DNA of 64,000 bases from Clostridium puniceum (GCF_002006345.1 NZ_LZZM01000138.1:1-64000), one strand, 5' to 3'. Positions 1-10,699 are shown, counted from the first letter of the stretch. Made by a program: numbers and translations. Notes: a model not told the origin generated them from the letters alone.

Positions 1-32
1 CTTAAGAATATAGGCTTGATTTTTTATTTCTA

Positions 33-60
33 TTGAAATATTATTAGATAGGAATAATAT
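33..60 (+). promoter_or_regulatory. Possible sigma-A promoter for the GT2 gene
   Basis: TTGAAA at 33-38 and TAATAT at 55-60 are separated by 16 bases, close to the sigma-A consensus. It lies 61 bases upstream of the glycosyltransferase start. In such AT-rich DNA chance matches are common, so this is tentative. Confidence 0.35.
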
Positions 61-120
61 CAAAAAATATTAAAATAATCAATGGGAAATTATTTCCATT
101 AAATATTAGGAGTGAATGTA

Positions 121-1524
121 ATGGGAAATTATATTTTGACCATAACAGCTTTTTTCCAAATTTTTGTTTTTGCGATAATATGTTATTATTTAGTTTTGGG
201 GATATTTGGTCTTTTTAGAAAAAAAGAAAAGAAAAATTACGAACCTAAAAATAAGTTTGCATTATTAATAGCAGCACATAATGAAGAAGTAGTTATTGGT
301 AGTCTTATTGAAAGCATGCTAAAACTAGATTATCCAAAAGAGATGTATGATGTTTTTGTTATTGCAGATAATTGTACAGATGACACAGCTAAAATAGCTA
401 AAAGTTATGGTGTAAATGTATGTGAAAGATTTGCAGAAGACAAAAGAGGTAAAGGTTATGCATTAGAATGGATGTTTGAGAAGTTATTCAATATGGAAAA
501 ACAATATGATGCAGTTGCAATATTTGATGCTGATAATCTTGTACATAAAAATTTTGCAAAGGAAATTAATTCTAAGTTACAGGAAGGATATAAAGTTGTT
601 CAAGGCTATATTGATAGTAAAAATCCAGAAGACTCATGGATTGCAGCATCGTATTCTATAGCTTTCTGGACTCAGAATAGAGTGTTTCAGTTAGCGAGGG
701 CAAATGTAGGACTTTCTAATCAAATTGGAGGAACAGGATTTGCTATAGAAACTAATACATTAAAAAAATTAGGCTGGGGTGCTACTTGTTTAACAGAAGA
801 TTTAGAGTTTACTTGTAAGCTTGTATTAAATGGTGAAAAAGTAGGCTGGGCTCATGATGCTATTATATATGATGAAAAACCATTAACACTTAAGCAATCA
901 TGGAATCAAAGAAAAAGATGGATGCAAGGTTTTACAGATGTTGCTTCAAGATATTTCTTTAAATTATTTAAGCAAGCTATAATTAAAAGAAAATTTTTTA
1001 TGTTTGACTGTGCATTATATGTATTACAGCCTTTTGTAACGTTGCTAACAGGTGTCGCAGCTGTGTTAACATTGATACAATCGAATACCAGTGGATTAAA
1101 TATATTTATTATAAATTATTTATTTGATAATCTAGGTCTTGGAGCAGCAGGCTATCAAGCTTTTGCCGTTATTCAATTCTTAATTACACCATTTATACTG
1201 GCATTTGATAAAAAAATTACAAAACCATTTTTGGTTATGATGGTGTTATACTCGAGTAATGTTTTTGTAATTCCATTAATAACTGCAAATATTCAAAATT
1301 GGATTGTTGCTTGGGCAATTGGGATATTATATAATTTAGCGTTCTTGATATTAACTGGATTACTACTCGGAAAGAAACAATTAATATTATTCTTTAGATT
1401 CTGGTTGTATTCTATTTATACATTAACTTGGATACCAATTACGATCCAAGGTATTTTAAATAAGAATAATAAAGAATGGAGTCATACAAAGCATGTTAGA
1501 AAAATAGAAATATGTGATGTATAA
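121..1524 (+). CDS. Membrane-bound family 2 glycosyltransferase
   Basis: A 467-residue inverting GT2 enzyme of the processive, membrane-embedded type. Residues about 4-32 form one hydrophobic helix. The cytoplasmic GT-A domain follows, with an AAHNEE nucleotide-binding start near residue 51, the DAD metal/nucleotide motif at 136-138 and the QRKRW (QxxRW) signature at 263-267. Several hydrophobic helices make up the C-terminal 170 residues. The family polymerises or transfers sugars from UDP- or GDP-sugars to surface polysaccharide or lipid; the substrate cannot be read here. The ATG at 121 is preferred over the in-frame GTG at 112 because AGGAG (108-112) overlaps the GTG but is well spaced from the ATG. 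It is followed by its own terminator, so it is probably monocistronic. Confidence 0.85.
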   Translation: MGNYILTITAFFQIFVFAIICYYLVLGIFGLFRKKEKKNYEPKNKFALLIAAHNEEVVIGSLIESMLKLDYPKEMYDVFVIADNCTDDTAKIAKSYGVNVCERFAEDKRGKGYALEWMFEKLFNMEKQYDAVAIFDADNLVHKNFAKEINSKLQEGYKVVQGYIDSKNPEDSWIAASYSIAFWTQNRVFQLARANVGLSNQIGGTGFAIETNTLKKLGWGATCLTEDLEFTCKLVLNGEKVGWAHDAIIYDEKPLTLKQSWNQRKRWMQGFTDVASRYFFKLFKQAIIKRKFFMFDCALYVLQPFVTLLTGVAAVLTLIQSNTSGLNIFIINYLFDNLGLGAAGYQAFAVIQFLITPFILAFDKKITKPFLVMMVLYSSNVFVIPLITANIQNWIVAWAIGILYNLAFLILTGLLLGKKQLILFFRFWLYSIYTLTWIPITIQGILNKNNKEWSHTKHVRKIEICDV

Positions 1525-1558
1525 ATATAGAACTTAAAAAATTTACATTTAATTTTAG

Positions 1559-1592
1559 GAGTGTATTATTAATTAGGATAATACACTCTTTT
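1559..1592 (+). terminator. Rho-independent terminator after the GT2 gene
   Basis: GAGTGTATTAT (1559-1569) pairs with ATAATACACTC (1578-1588) across an 8-base loop and runs into TTTT. It is 35 bases after the stop codon, as expected for an intrinsic terminator. Confidence 0.75.
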
Positions 1593-1671
1593 GATATATA
1601 TAATTATAGAATTTTTTATGAGAAAAATGCAAAATATAATTGAAAAGTTTAAGATATACTTAAGTTTCTTT

Positions 1672-1700
1672 TTGACATTAATGAAGAAAGGAAGTATATT
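1672..1700 (+). promoter_or_regulatory. Sigma-A promoter for parE
   Basis: A perfect TTGACA at 1672-1677, a 17-base spacer and TATATT at 1695-1700. It is 57 bases upstream of the parE start and downstream of the preceding terminator. This is the best housekeeping promoter match in the window. Confidence 0.7.
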
Positions 1701-1757
1701 TTTATAGAGTAGAAGAATTACGAATAAATAAGAACTGGTGTTCAATGGAGGTTTTTT

Positions 1758-3707
1758 ATGGAATTAAAAAATACTAATACGTATGATGTAACGGACTTAA
1801 CATCATTAGAAAAATTAGAGCCTGTAAGGATAAGACCAGGAATGTATATAGGTTCTACAGGAAGCAAGGGATTACATCATTGTATATGGGAAATCGTTGA
1901 TAATGCCATAGATGAAATAACTAATGGATTTGGGAATAAGATAACTATAATTTTAAATGAAGATAAAAGTGTTACGGTTATTGATAATGGAAGAGGTATT
2001 CCTACTGGAATTCATCCAGTAAAAAAGAAATCTGGAGTAGAAATGGTATTTACTGAATTACATACAGGTGGAAAGTTTGATAATAAAAATTATAAAACTT
2101 CAGGGGGACTTCATGGAGTTGGAGCAGCTGTTGTAAATGCTCTATCAAAATGGCTTGAAGTTGAAGTATATCAAAATGGGAATATATATAGACAAAGATT
2201 TGAATATACTTTTGATAAAGAATTAAAAAGAGATATGCCGGGAACAGCTGTTGGAAATTTAAAAGTAATTGGGAAAACAGATAAAGTTGGAAGTAAGATT
2301 ACTTTCAAACCAGATGGTGAAATTTTTTCAACAATTGATTTTAAATTTGACATAATAGATAGTAGATTACAAGAATTAGCGTTTCAAAATAAAGGTATAA
2401 CTTTAGAGTTAATAGATAAAAGAAAGGAACAAGAAATAACAAAAGAATACTATTCCGAAAATGGTCTTTTAGATTTTATTAATTACTTAAATGAAAGTAA
2501 GACAACAATTCATGAAACACCTATAATATTTGATGGAGAAAGAACTGTTGGAAGTCTTCAAATGTATGGCGAAATATGTATCCAATTTACAGATTCAACA
2601 ACTGAATATATTGCAAGTTATGTTAATAATATCCCAACAACTGAGGCAGGAACTCATGAAACAGGTTTTAAAACTGGAATGACAAGATCCTTTAAAGATT
2701 GGGCAAAGAAGCTTGGTTTGGTTAAGGAAAAAGATAAGGATTTTGAAGGTGACGATTTAAGAGAAGGTATGACGGCTATAGTGAGAATAAAAATCACAAA
2801 TCCTATCTTTGAAGGTCAAACAAAAACTAAACTTGGAAATAACGAAGCATATACTATGATGAATGATTTGGTTTATACTAAATTTTCTGAATGGATTGAA
2901 GATAATAAGACACTTGCAACAAACATAATAAATAATGCACTAGAAGCTGCTAAGAGAAGAGATAAAATTAAGAAAATAAATGAAGCAGAAAAAAGGAAAA
3001 TCGGAAAAGGAACAGCACCACTTGCTGGTAAGGTTGCTGTATGTACTTTAAAGGATAAAACTATAAATGAATTTATAGTTGTGGAAGGAGACTCGGCTGG
3101 AGGTTCTGCAAAGCAAGCTAGAGACAGAAGGTTTCAAACGATTATGCCTTCTAAAGGTAAAATTATGAATACGGAAAAACAAAAGCTTGAAAATGTATTA
3201 GCTTCAGAGGAATTGAAAATATTTAATACTGCTGTTGGAACTGGAACATTAGATAATTATAAAGAAGAAGATTTAAAATATGATAAAATAATAATAATGA
3301 GTGATGCAGATGTGGATGGATATCACATTAGAACCCTTTGGATGACTTATATTTATAGATATATGAAACCATTAATTGCCAATGGGCATTTATATTTAGC
3401 ACAACCTCCTTTATATAAAGTGTATAAGGAAACAAAAGGAAAGAGTATAATTAAGTATGCTTATAGTGATGAAGAATTGGAAAAAACAAAAAAAGAAGTT
3501 GGTAAAGGTGCGTTAATTCAAAGATATAAAGGTCTTGGTGAAATGAATCCAGATCAATTGTGGGATACAACATTAAATCCAGAAAGTAGAGCACTTCTTC
3601 AAGTTAATATAGAAGATGCGGCAAAAGCTGAAAAAATGGTTTCACTACTCATGGGAGATGTTGTAGAACCTAGAAAAAAATATATATATAAATATGGAGA
3701 ATTTTAA
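1758..3707 (+). CDS. parE: DNA topoisomerase IV subunit B
   Basis: ATPase subunit of the type IIA topoisomerase that decatenates replicated chromosomes. The GHKL ATPase domain has the EIVDNAIDE N-box at 45-53, and the transducer domain follows. The TOPRIM domain has EGDSAGG from residue 443 and the metal-binding SDADVDG from 515. At 649 residues it has the ParE/GyrB length and lacks the extra GyrB insertion of some proteobacteria. It pairs with the ParC-like gene 127 bases downstream. Telling ParE from GyrB by sequence alone is not certain, but gyrB normally sits near dnaA/recF, which are absent here. GGAGG sits just before the ATG. Confidence 0.9.
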   Translation: MELKNTNTYDVTDLTSLEKLEPVRIRPGMYIGSTGSKGLHHCIWEIVDNAIDEITNGFGNKITIILNEDKSVTVIDNGRGIPTGIHPVKKKSGVEMVFTELHTGGKFDNKNYKTSGGLHGVGAAVVNALSKWLEVEVYQNGNIYRQRFEYTFDKELKRDMPGTAVGNLKVIGKTDKVGSKITFKPDGEIFSTIDFKFDIIDSRLQELAFQNKGITLELIDKRKEQEITKEYYSENGLLDFINYLNESKTTIHETPIIFDGERTVGSLQMYGEICIQFTDSTTEYIASYVNNIPTTEAGTHETGFKTGMTRSFKDWAKKLGLVKEKDKDFEGDDLREGMTAIVRIKITNPIFEGQTKTKLGNNEAYTMMNDLVYTKFSEWIEDNKTLATNIINNALEAAKRRDKIKKINEAEKRKIGKGTAPLAGKVAVCTLKDKTINEFIVVEGDSAGGSAKQARDRRFQTIMPSKGKIMNTEKQKLENVLASEELKIFNTAVGTGTLDNYKEEDLKYDKIIIMSDADVDGYHIRTLWMTYIYRYMKPLIANGHLYLAQPPLYKVYKETKGKSIIKYAYSDEELEKTKKEVGKGALIQRYKGLGEMNPDQLWDTTLNPESRALLQVNIEDAAKAEKMVSLLMGDVVEPRKKYIYKYGEF

Positions 3708-3722
3708 TCGGTTAATAGTTAT

Positions 3723-3818
3723 CAATTAAGAGTTAAGGAGTAAAAGCTAAAGGTTTTTCTAAATTATATATTAAAAAATTCAGTAGGAATTTTCAACTAA
3801 ACTTTTAACTCTTAATTG
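3723..3818. repeat. Intergenic inverted repeat, TTAAGAGTTAA type
   Basis: CAATTAAGAGTTAA (3723-3736) is the exact reverse complement of TTAACTCTTAATTG (3805-3818). The arms are 14 bases and enclose 68 AT-rich bases between parE and parC. Similar AGAGTTAA palindromes occur at 9236-9303 and 37552-37565, so this looks like a dispersed intergenic element rather than a terminator. Confidence 0.6.
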
Positions 3819-3834
3819 AAAGAAAGGGGATATT

Positions 3835-6750
3835 ATGGCAAAGAAAAATAATAATGTTATACCTAAAGATAATAATATAATGGGCATTCTTTTAGAAGAA
3901 GCAATGCCTGAGAATTTTTTACCATATGCAATAGAAGTTGCAAAAGATAGAGCACTTCCAGATGTTAGAGATGGACTTAAGCCTGTACATAGAAGGATTT
4001 TATATGGGGCATATATGCTTAAAGCGTTTCCAGACAAACCGTATTATAAATCTGCTAGAATAGTTGGAGATATTTTAGGTAAATTTCATCCTCATGGAGA
4101 TACATCTGTATATGAAGCTATGGTAATTTTAGCTCAAGAATTTTCAACTAGAGTGCCTCTTATAGAAGGACATGGAAATTGGGGGTCAATAGATGGGGAT
4201 GGTGCAGCTGCAATGAGGTATACTGAAGCAAGGTTATCATCTATTGCAATGGAAATGTTACGTGATATTGAAAAAGATACTGTAGATATGGTTCCTAACT
4301 ACTCAGAAAGTGAAATGGAACCTAAAGTTTTACCAAGTAGATATCCAAACCTATTAGTAAATGGTACTTTTGGTATAGCAGTTGGTCTTGCAACTAACAT
4401 ACCACCACACAATTTAGAAGAAGTAACTAATGGAGTATTAGCTTACATAGATAATAATGAAATAACTACTTCAGAACTTATGGAGTATATAAAAGGTCCA
4501 GATTTACCTACAGGTGGAATCTTAATTGGAGAAAATTCTATGTTGTCAGCCTATGAAACAGGAGAAGGAAAAGTTGCATATAGAGCTAAAACTTCAATTG
4601 AAAAATTGGAAAATGGAAGATTAGGGATAGTAATAACTGAATTCCCTTATAGGAGAAATAAAGCTAAACTTCTTCAACTAATATCTGAAATGACAGGCGA
4701 TAAAAGACATGCAAAAGCATTAGAATCAATAACAGATATTAGAGATGAATCTGATAGAAATGGAATAAGAGCTGTAATTGAACTAAAGAAAAATATTGAT
4801 GAAGATGCCGCAGATAAGGTATTAAAATATCTATTTAAAAAGACTGATTTGCAATGTAACATAAATTTTAATATGGTTGCACTTGCAAATGGAAAGCCAG
4901 AAACTATGAGTTTAAAGGCTATAATTAAATATTATGTTGAGCATCAAAAAGAAATAATAACTAGAAGAACTCAAAAAGAACTTGATGTAGCAAAAAAGAG
5001 ACATCATATTGTTGAAGGATTTATTAAAGCTATAAGTGTATTAGATGAGGTTATAGCCACTATTAGAGGCTCAAAATCAAAAAAAGATGCATCAGACAAT
5101 TTAATTAGCAAATTTGGATTTTCAGAAGTTCAAGCACAAGCTATATTAGAACTTATGCTTTATAGATTAACAGGTCTTGAGATAGAAATATTTGAAAAAG
5201 AATTTGAACAGCTTGAAAAACTTATTAAAAAACTTGAAAAGATTTTATCTAGTGAAAAAGAACTTTTAAAAGTAGTTAAAAGTGAGCTCAAAGAGGTAAG
5301 CGATAAATATGGAAATAAAAGAAGAACTGAAATAATTCATGACGACAATGAAAGTAAGATTGATGTTGAAGAGTTAATTGTCGTAGAAGAAGTGATGATT
5401 ACAATATCAAAGGATGGTTTCATCAAAAGAATACCACTTAAGAACTACAATAGATCAAGTTCAAATCCAGAGGATATTGAATATAGAGAAGGAGATTCGT
5501 TAAAATATTTAATAAGCTCAAATACTAAGGATACACTACTTATATTTACGGATAAAGGATTTATGTATCAAACCAAGGGGATTAATATACCTGAGCAGAA
5601 GTGGAAAGAAAAAGGTGAAAGATTAGATGAAATAATCAAAACCGTAAATCTAGATAATGAAAATATTGTTGGAGCAGTATCTTTAGATAGTTTTAATCCA
5701 AGTAAAGCATTTAGGTTTATAACTAAACGTGGTGGAATGAAATTAAGTTCATTAGAAAAATTCCAAACTGCTTATGGAAGGCTTCAGGCTTTAAAATTAA
5801 GAGATGATGATCAAGTAATTGATGTAGCAATAAGAGAATTGGAAGAAGAAAGTAAATTCTTAAAAGTTAAAAGTAAGTTAGGATTGGATTTTACTCTTGA
5901 AATGCCAAAGCTTGAAAATACTGCGAGAAACATATTGCCTATTCAATTATTTAACTTTGCACAGGAAGATGAAGTCATAGAAGTTGAAGATACAGAGCAA
6001 ATTGAATATTTTGAATTGAGTGTTGGGATTACTGATAAGAACAATTTTAAAATGTATGAAAGAATTAAAGAAGATCCTTTAAAGACAAAAACTAATTCAT
6101 TAAAGGAATTGCTTATTTTTACGAATAAAGGTTATGTTTATAAATTGCCAGTATTTTTAATGAAAAATGTTATGAAGGAAGAAATATCTGTAGAAGCATT
6201 TATAGGAAAACTTGAAAAGGGTGAAAAGATAGTTAGCTTAGTTTCAATCGATTCTTATGACGAAGAGTTAGGAGTATATACTTTCACTAAAAGAGGAATG
6301 CTTAAAAAGACATTATTAAAGGAATTTGAAGGAGAGCACATTAAACAAGTATGTCATAAATTTAAATTTGATGATGATCAAGTGGTTTCAGCAGAAATAA
6401 ATCCAATGAAGCTTGGATATTTAGTAATGATAACTAAAAAAGGTATGGGAATAAGATTTCCTGTTGAAAATGTTAATGCAATGGGAAAAGTTGCATCAGG
6501 AGTTACAGGAATAAGCTTGAAAGATGAAGATGAAGTTATTTTTGGTAAATATCATAGTAATTATATAAGCAGTGAAGGAAACAGCATAACTTTATCACAA
6601 AATAGACTAGAAGTAATATTAATTTCAAAATCTAAAGAAAAAGCAATAGTTAAAATAAATGACATTAAATTACAAAATAGAGCTGGCAGAGGAACGAATA
6701 TAATTATGGTTGCTCTTGATGATGAAATAAAAAATGTAACTTTAAATTAA
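3835..6750 (+). CDS. parC: DNA topoisomerase IV subunit A
   Basis: DNA cleavage and rejoining subunit partnering ParE. The N-terminal breakage-reunion domain carries the catalytic tyrosine Y129 in the MRYTEARLS context, preceded by the [12 protein letters not shown] quinolone-region sequence. A long coiled-coil segment lies at about 375-500, followed by a C-terminal beta-propeller-like repeat region. At 971 residues it is longer than most ParC or GyrA proteins (about 800-880); the extra length is in the C-terminal half. The start has AAAGGGGA (3823-3830) upstream. ParC is favoured over GyrA because it is paired with parE away from dnaA genes. Confidence 0.88.
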   Translation: MAKKNNNVIPKDNNIMGILLEEAMPENFLPYAIEVAKDRALPDVRDGLKPVHRRILYGAYMLKAFPDKPYYKSARIVGDILGKFHPHGDTSVYEAMVILAQEFSTRVPLIEGHGNWGSIDGDGAAAMRYTEARLSSIAMEMLRDIEKDTVDMVPNYSESEMEPKVLPSRYPNLLVNGTFGIAVGLATNIPPHNLEEVTNGVLAYIDNNEITTSELMEYIKGPDLPTGGILIGENSMLSAYETGEGKVAYRAKTSIEKLENGRLGIVITEFPYRRNKAKLLQLISEMTGDKRHAKALESITDIRDESDRNGIRAVIELKKNIDEDAADKVLKYLFKKTDLQCNINFNMVALANGKPETMSLKAIIKYYVEHQKEIITRRTQKELDVAKKRHHIVEGFIKAISVLDEVIATIRGSKSKKDASDNLISKFGFSEVQAQAILELMLYRLTGLEIEIFEKEFEQLEKLIKKLEKILSSEKELLKVVKSELKEVSDKYGNKRRTEIIHDDNESKIDVEELIVVEEVMITISKDGFIKRIPLKNYNRSSSNPEDIEYREGDSLKYLISSNTKDTLLIFTDKGFMYQTKGINIPEQKWKEKGERLDEIIKTVNLDNENIVGAVSLDSFNPSKAFRFITKRGGMKLSSLEKFQTAYGRLQALKLRDDDQVIDVAIRELEEESKFLKVKSKLGLDFTLEMPKLENTARNILPIQLFNFAQEDEVIEVEDTEQIEYFELSVGITDKNNFKMYERIKEDPLKTKTNSLKELLIFTNKGYVYKLPVFLMKNVMKEEISVEAFIGKLEKGEKIVSLVSIDSYDEELGVYTFTKRGMLKKTLLKEFEGEHIKQVCHKFKFDDDQVVSAEINPMKLGYLVMITKKGMGIRFPVENVNAMGKVASGVTGISLKDEDEVIFGKYHSNYISSEGNSITLSQNRLEVILISKSKEKAIVKINDIKLQNRAGRGTNIIMVALDDEIKNVTLN

Positions 6751-6770
6751 TTATACGAGGAGGAAATGAT

Positions 6771-7325
6771 ATGAAAAAAGTATGTGTATTGTTAGCAGAA
6801 GGATTTGAGGAGATCGAAGCATTAACAGTATCAGATGTAATGAGAAGAGCAAATATAACGTGTGATTTAGTTTCTATTAATAAAGATAAACAAGTTAAAT
6901 CAAGTCATGGTATCATAGTTGAAGCTGATAAACTTTTCGATGATAATATGGAATATGACTTAATAGTAATTCCAGGTGGTATGCCTGGTGCAACTAATTT
7001 AAGAGATGATGACAGAGTAATAAACCTCATAAAAAAACAAAATAAAGAGGGAAAATTAATAGGCGCAATTTGTGCAGGACCAATAGCGCTTGGAAGAGCT
7101 GACATTATAGAAGGTAGAAAAGTAACTTCTTACCCAGGATATGAAGATGAATTGCTTAATTGTGAATATTCAGAAGATGCAGTAGTTGTTGATGGGAATA
7201 TAGTCACTAGCAGGGGACCAGCAACAGCTATAGCATTTTCTTATAAATTATTAGAAAAACTTGGCTATGAAAAGCAGGCAGAAGTAATTTCGGCTGGTAT
7301 GTTATATAAAATGTTTGTAGGATAA
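6771..7325 (+). CDS. DJ-1/PfpI family protein
   Basis: A 184-residue DJ-1/ThiJ/PfpI-fold protein. The nucleophile-elbow cysteine is C101 in GAICAGPIALG, matching C106 of DJ-1, and the IPGGMPGATNLRDD segment typical of the DJ-1 subfamily is present. Members act as stress chaperones, glyoxalase/deglycase-like enzymes or redox sensors; the role here is not settled. It begins 20 bases after parC with AGGAGG upstream and is probably co-transcribed. A long imperfect stem-loop (7349-7408) follows the stop. Confidence 0.85.
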   Translation: MKKVCVLLAEGFEEIEALTVSDVMRRANITCDLVSINKDKQVKSSHGIIVEADKLFDDNMEYDLIVIPGGMPGATNLRDDDRVINLIKKQNKEGKLIGAICAGPIALGRADIIEGRKVTSYPGYEDELLNCEYSEDAVVVDGNIVTSRGPATAIAFSYKLLEKLGYEKQAEVISAGMLYKMFVG

Positions 7326-7348
7326 AATTATAGTTTTAAATAGTATAA

Positions 7349-7408
7349 AACACCTCTAAAATTAAAATTTTTTCATTTGCTTTTGAAAAATTTTATTTTG
7401 GGGGTGTT
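7349..7408 (+). repeat. Long imperfect stem-loop between the DJ-1 gene and recJ
   Basis: AACACC (7349-7354) pairs with GGTGTT (7403-7408), and the A/T-rich interior continues the pairing to a short loop near 7376-7384. No U run follows, so it is not a textbook terminator. It ends 28 bases before the recJ start and could be a processing site or attenuator. Confidence 0.45.
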
Positions 7409-7436
7409 ACTATAATGTGCTATGAGAGGAGAAATA

Positions 7437-9203
7437 ATGGCAGAAAGATGGTTTATAAAAAATAAAAAAGTTGATTATAAGCAAATGGCTTATAAATATG
7501 GAATTACAGAATTTATAAGCAGGCTTATAATAAATAGAGACATTGTAAATGATGATATGATAAAAAGTTACATAAATCCAGAATTTGACAAACTTCATAA
7601 TCCAAAACATATGAAAGATTTAGAAAAAACAGTAGAGATACTTCGTGATAAAATAAAATCTAAGCAAAAGATAAGAATTGTTGGAGATTATGATGTAGAT
7701 GGAGTAATTAGTGTTTATATTTTATATACTGCATTAAAATTATGCAGTGCAAATGTAGATTATGAAATACCTGACAGGATAAAAGATGGTTATGGAATAA
7801 ATAGTAATATAATAAAGCAGGCTAAAGATGATGGTGTAGATACTATTCTAACTTGTGATAATGGGATATCAGCTATAGAGCCAATACAATATGCTAAAGA
7901 ATTAGGTCTTACTGTAATAGTTACAGATCATCATGATATCCCATTTGCTGAAGATGAAGATAATAATAGAGAATTTATAAAATTAAGTGCAGATGCTATA
8001 ATAAATCCAAAACAAGAGGAATGTAATTACAAGTTTGAAAAGTTATGTGGAGCAGGAGTGGCATTTAAACTTGTAGAAGTTCTTTATGATAAAATAGGTA
8101 TAAGTAAAGAAGAAAGTTATAAGTTTATGGAATTTCTTGCTATTGCAACAGTTTGTGATGTAGTGGATTTAGTTGATGAAAATAGGATTTTTGTAAAAAA
8201 AGGGTTGGAGTTTATAAATAATACTACCAACTTAGGTTTGCAGGAATTAATAAGAGAATGTGAAATGACAGGAAAAAAATTATCAGTGTATCATTTGGGG
8301 TTTATTATAGGACCATGTATAAATGCATGTGGAAGATTAGATTCTGCTAAAAAAGGTTTAGAACTGTTACTTTCAACAGATGAGGAAGAAGCTAATAAAC
8401 TTGCAAAAGAATTAGTGAAATTAAATGAAGAAAGAAAAGAAATGACAATGGATGGTCTAGAAAGAGCCATAGAAATTATAGAAAAGAATAATATGATAAA
8501 TGATAAAGTTTTTGTTATCTATATTTCAGATGTACATGAAAGCTTGGCAGGGATAATAGCGGGAAGAATAAGAGAAAAATATAATGTTCCTACTTTAATA
8601 ATCACAAAATCAGAAAATGGTGCAAAGGGGTCAGCGAGATCGATAGAGGAATATAATATGTTTGAAGAGCTTGTTAAATGTAAAGACTTGCTTGGAAATT
8701 TTGGAGGTCATCCGATGGCAGCAGGATTTTCATTAAAGGAAGAGAATATTGATGAATTTAGAAGAAGATTAAATGAAAATACAATACTAAAAGATGAAGA
8801 TCTACTAAGAAAAGTTACTATTGACTGTGTTTTACCTCTAGATTTAGTAAACTATGAATTAATTAATGACTTAGAAAGATTAGAACCTTTTGGAAAAGCA
8901 AATTCTAAACCTTTATTTGCTGAAAAAAATATTAATTTATTGAAGGCTACAATACTCGGCAAGAATAATAATGTATTGAAATTTAAGCTTAAAACAAAGT
9001 TAAATAAGTTTTTAGATGCTATTTATTTTGGTGATGTATATGAATTTGAAGAAATGATAAATGATAGATATGGAAGACAAGAATTGCAAAAGCTTTATGA
9101 TGGAGCATATAATGATGTGAAGTTAGATTTAGTCTTTTATCCGAGTATTAATGAATATAATGGTAATACAAGCATTCAAATAGTAATACAAAATTACCGA
9201 TAA
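7437..9203 (+). CDS. recJ: RecJ-type single-stranded DNA exonuclease (DHH family)
   Basis: A 588-residue DHH phosphoesterase. Motif I is VGDYDVDG (82-89), the signature DHH is at 164-166 and a DHHA1 domain carries GGHPMAAG (423-430). This is the RecJ order, so it probably degrades ssDNA 5' to 3' in repair and recombination. At about 590 residues it matches RecJ rather than the shorter NrnA nanoRNases. The ATG at 7437 is chosen over the in-frame ATG at 7422 because AGAGGAG (7425-7431) lies between them at proper spacing for 7437. Confidence 0.85.
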   Translation: MAERWFIKNKKVDYKQMAYKYGITEFISRLIINRDIVNDDMIKSYINPEFDKLHNPKHMKDLEKTVEILRDKIKSKQKIRIVGDYDVDGVISVYILYTALKLCSANVDYEIPDRIKDGYGINSNIIKQAKDDGVDTILTCDNGISAIEPIQYAKELGLTVIVTDHHDIPFAEDEDNNREFIKLSADAIINPKQEECNYKFEKLCGAGVAFKLVEVLYDKIGISKEESYKFMEFLAIATVCDVVDLVDENRIFVKKGLEFINNTTNLGLQELIRECEMTGKKLSVYHLGFIIGPCINACGRLDSAKKGLELLLSTDEEEANKLAKELVKLNEERKEMTMDGLERAIEIIEKNNMINDKVFVIYISDVHESLAGIIAGRIREKYNVPTLIITKSENGAKGSARSIEEYNMFEELVKCKDLLGNFGGHPMAAGFSLKEENIDEFRRRLNENTILKDEDLLRKVTIDCVLPLDLVNYELINDLERLEPFGKANSKPLFAEKNINLLKATILGKNNNVLKFKLKTKLNKFLDAIYFGDVYEFEEMINDRYGRQELQKLYDGAYNDVKLDLVFYPSINEYNGNTSIQIVIQNYR

Positions 9204-9235
9204 ATTAGAACAGTTCACAATTAATAATTAAAAGA

Positions 9236-9303
9236 AAGAGTTAAGGAATCAACTCTTTATGAGTTTGAAAATAAAAAATATAATAAACTCATAACTCTTA
9301 ACT
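9236..9303. repeat. Intergenic inverted repeats, AGAGTTAA type
   Basis: AAGAGTTAAG at 9236-9245 is echoed by TAACTCTTAACT at 9292-9303. An inner pair, ATGAGTTT (9259-9266) and AAACTCAT (9285-9292), is an exact inverted repeat. It occupies most of the recJ-murG gap and resembles the element between parE and parC. Confidence 0.5.
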
Positions 9304-9323
9304 GAATTAAAGGAGTGGTATTT

Positions 9324-10397
9324 TTGACAAAATACAAAATAATAATGACAGGTGGAGGAACGGCAGGGCATGTGACTCCTAACTTAGCACTGATTCCTAA
9401 ATTAAGAGAAAATGATTTTGAAATAAAGTATATTGGAAGCAAAGATGGAATTGAAAATGAAATAATAACACAAAATAATATCCCTTTCTTTGGAATTTCG
9501 TGTGGGAAATTAAGAAGATATTTTGATGTGAAAAATTTTACTGATCCTTTTAAAATTGTAAAGGGAATTGCACAAGCATTGGTGATATTATCTAAAGAAA
9601 AACCAGATGTTATTTTTTCGAAGGGCGGTTTTGTAGCAGTGCCAGTTGTTATTGCGGCATCTATAAAAAAGATACCTGTAGTAGCTCATGAATCTGATAT
9701 GACACCAGGACTTGCAAATAAATTATCTGCACCTTTTTGTAATAAGTTATGTGTAACTTTCCGTGAAAGCTTAAATTTTGTAAAAGGAGATAAAGGTGTT
9801 CTTACAGGCAGCCCTATAAGAAAAGAAATACTTCAAGGTAATAAAAATAAGGGAAAAATAGCTTGTGGGTTTAATAATGATAAAGAAATATTGTTTATTA
9901 TGGGCGGAAGTCTGGGTTCAAAGCTTATAAATGATGAAGTGAGAAAAAATTTAGAAGTGCTTTTGAAGGAATTTAATATAATTCATATTTGTGGTAAAGG
10001 AAATATAGATGAAAGCCTAAAAAATAAAAATGGGTATAAACAGTTTGAATATGTAAGTAAAGAATTGCCGGATTTTATGAAGGCTGCTGATTTTATAATT
10101 TCAAGAGCAGGAGCAAATTCTATATTTGAATTTTTAGCATTAAAAAAGCCAACTCTATTAATACCGTTATCAAAAAAGGCTAGTAGAGGAGATCAAATTT
10201 TAAATTCTAAATCCTTTAAAAAAGAAGGCTATTCATTAATGTTAGAAGAAGAAGAAATTACACAGGATGTATTGTATAAGAAAATTTTAGAACTCAAGGA
10301 AAGAAAAGAAGAACTTATTAGTAATATGGATAGAAGTCAGGCCCAAAATGGAGTGGATTCAATAATACAAGTATTATTAAATAGTATAAATAAATAA
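9324..10397 (+). CDS. murG: UDP-GlcNAc:lipid I N-acetylglucosaminyltransferase
   Basis: GT28 enzyme that adds GlcNAc to lipid I to form lipid II at the inner face of the membrane. The N-terminal glycine loop GGGTAGH is at 10-16, the acceptor-domain HESDMTPG segment follows, and the C-terminal UDP-GlcNAc site includes MGGSLGS and [10 protein letters not shown]. At 357 residues it has the normal length. The TTG at 9324 is chosen over the in-frame GTG at 9315 because AAGGAG (9310-9315) overlaps the GTG and sits 8 bases before the TTG. It lies alone here, outside a mur/fts cluster, as in other clostridia. Confidence 0.88.
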   Translation: MTKYKIIMTGGGTAGHVTPNLALIPKLRENDFEIKYIGSKDGIENEIITQNNIPFFGISCGKLRRYFDVKNFTDPFKIVKGIAQALVILSKEKPDVIFSKGGFVAVPVVIAASIKKIPVVAHESDMTPGLANKLSAPFCNKLCVTFRESLNFVKGDKGVLTGSPIRKEILQGNKNKGKIACGFNNDKEILFIMGGSLGSKLINDEVRKNLEVLLKEFNIIHICGKGNIDESLKNKNGYKQFEYVSKELPDFMKAADFIISRAGANSIFEFLALKKPTLLIPLSKKASRGDQILNSKSFKKEGYSLMLEEEEITQDVLYKKILELKERKEELISNMDRSQAQNGVDSIIQVLLNSINK

Positions 10398-10406
10398 AAT
10401 TATATA

Positions 10407-10566
10407 AGGCATATTCTCAAAATAATAAGTCAGCATGTTAACTGATGTCGAGATATACGTCTTAAGTATATTCACCTGATAGCTTCACGATGAGGTGAAT
10501 TATGCTTCTTTATCTATAACGAAGTATAATTCACATCATTGACTTGTTACTTTCTTTTGTATGCCT
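10407..10566. repeat. 160-bp nested palindromic element, possible RNA or MITE-like repeat
   Basis: This gap of about 300 bases holds no gene but is highly structured. The termini AGGCATA (10407-10413) and TATGCCT (10560-10566) are exact inverted repeats. Inside them AAGTCA (10427-10432) pairs with TGACTT (10540-10545). GTGAATTATGCTTC (10495-10508) pairs with 10521-10534 with one G-U. ATTCACCT (10470-10477) is complementary to AGGTGAAT (10493-10500), so that last segment has two alternative partners. No ORF or transposase is present. It could be a non-autonomous repeat or a structured leader or terminator RNA. Confidence 0.55.
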
Positions 10567-10603
10567 AATTATTATTTAAAATAATACAAATTGCAAACAA
10601 ATC

Positions 10604-10631
10604 TTGCAAAAAAAAATATGTGAGATATAAT
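10604..10631 (+). promoter_or_regulatory. Sigma-A promoter for flavodoxin
   Basis: TTGCAA (10604-10609), a 16-base spacer and a consensus TATAAT (10626-10631) lie 69 bases upstream of the flavodoxin start and just after the structured element. Confidence 0.6.
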
Positions 10632-10699
10632 AAAAGAGTAAGTTCGTTTTAGTGAATAATAAAGTTAATTATTTAACAAGAAGATGAGGTGCTATTTAA

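Noticed and set aside
7349..7408. Intrinsic terminator after the DJ-1 gene
   Set aside because: The stem is long but no U run follows on the + strand. Kept as a stem-loop without assigning termination.
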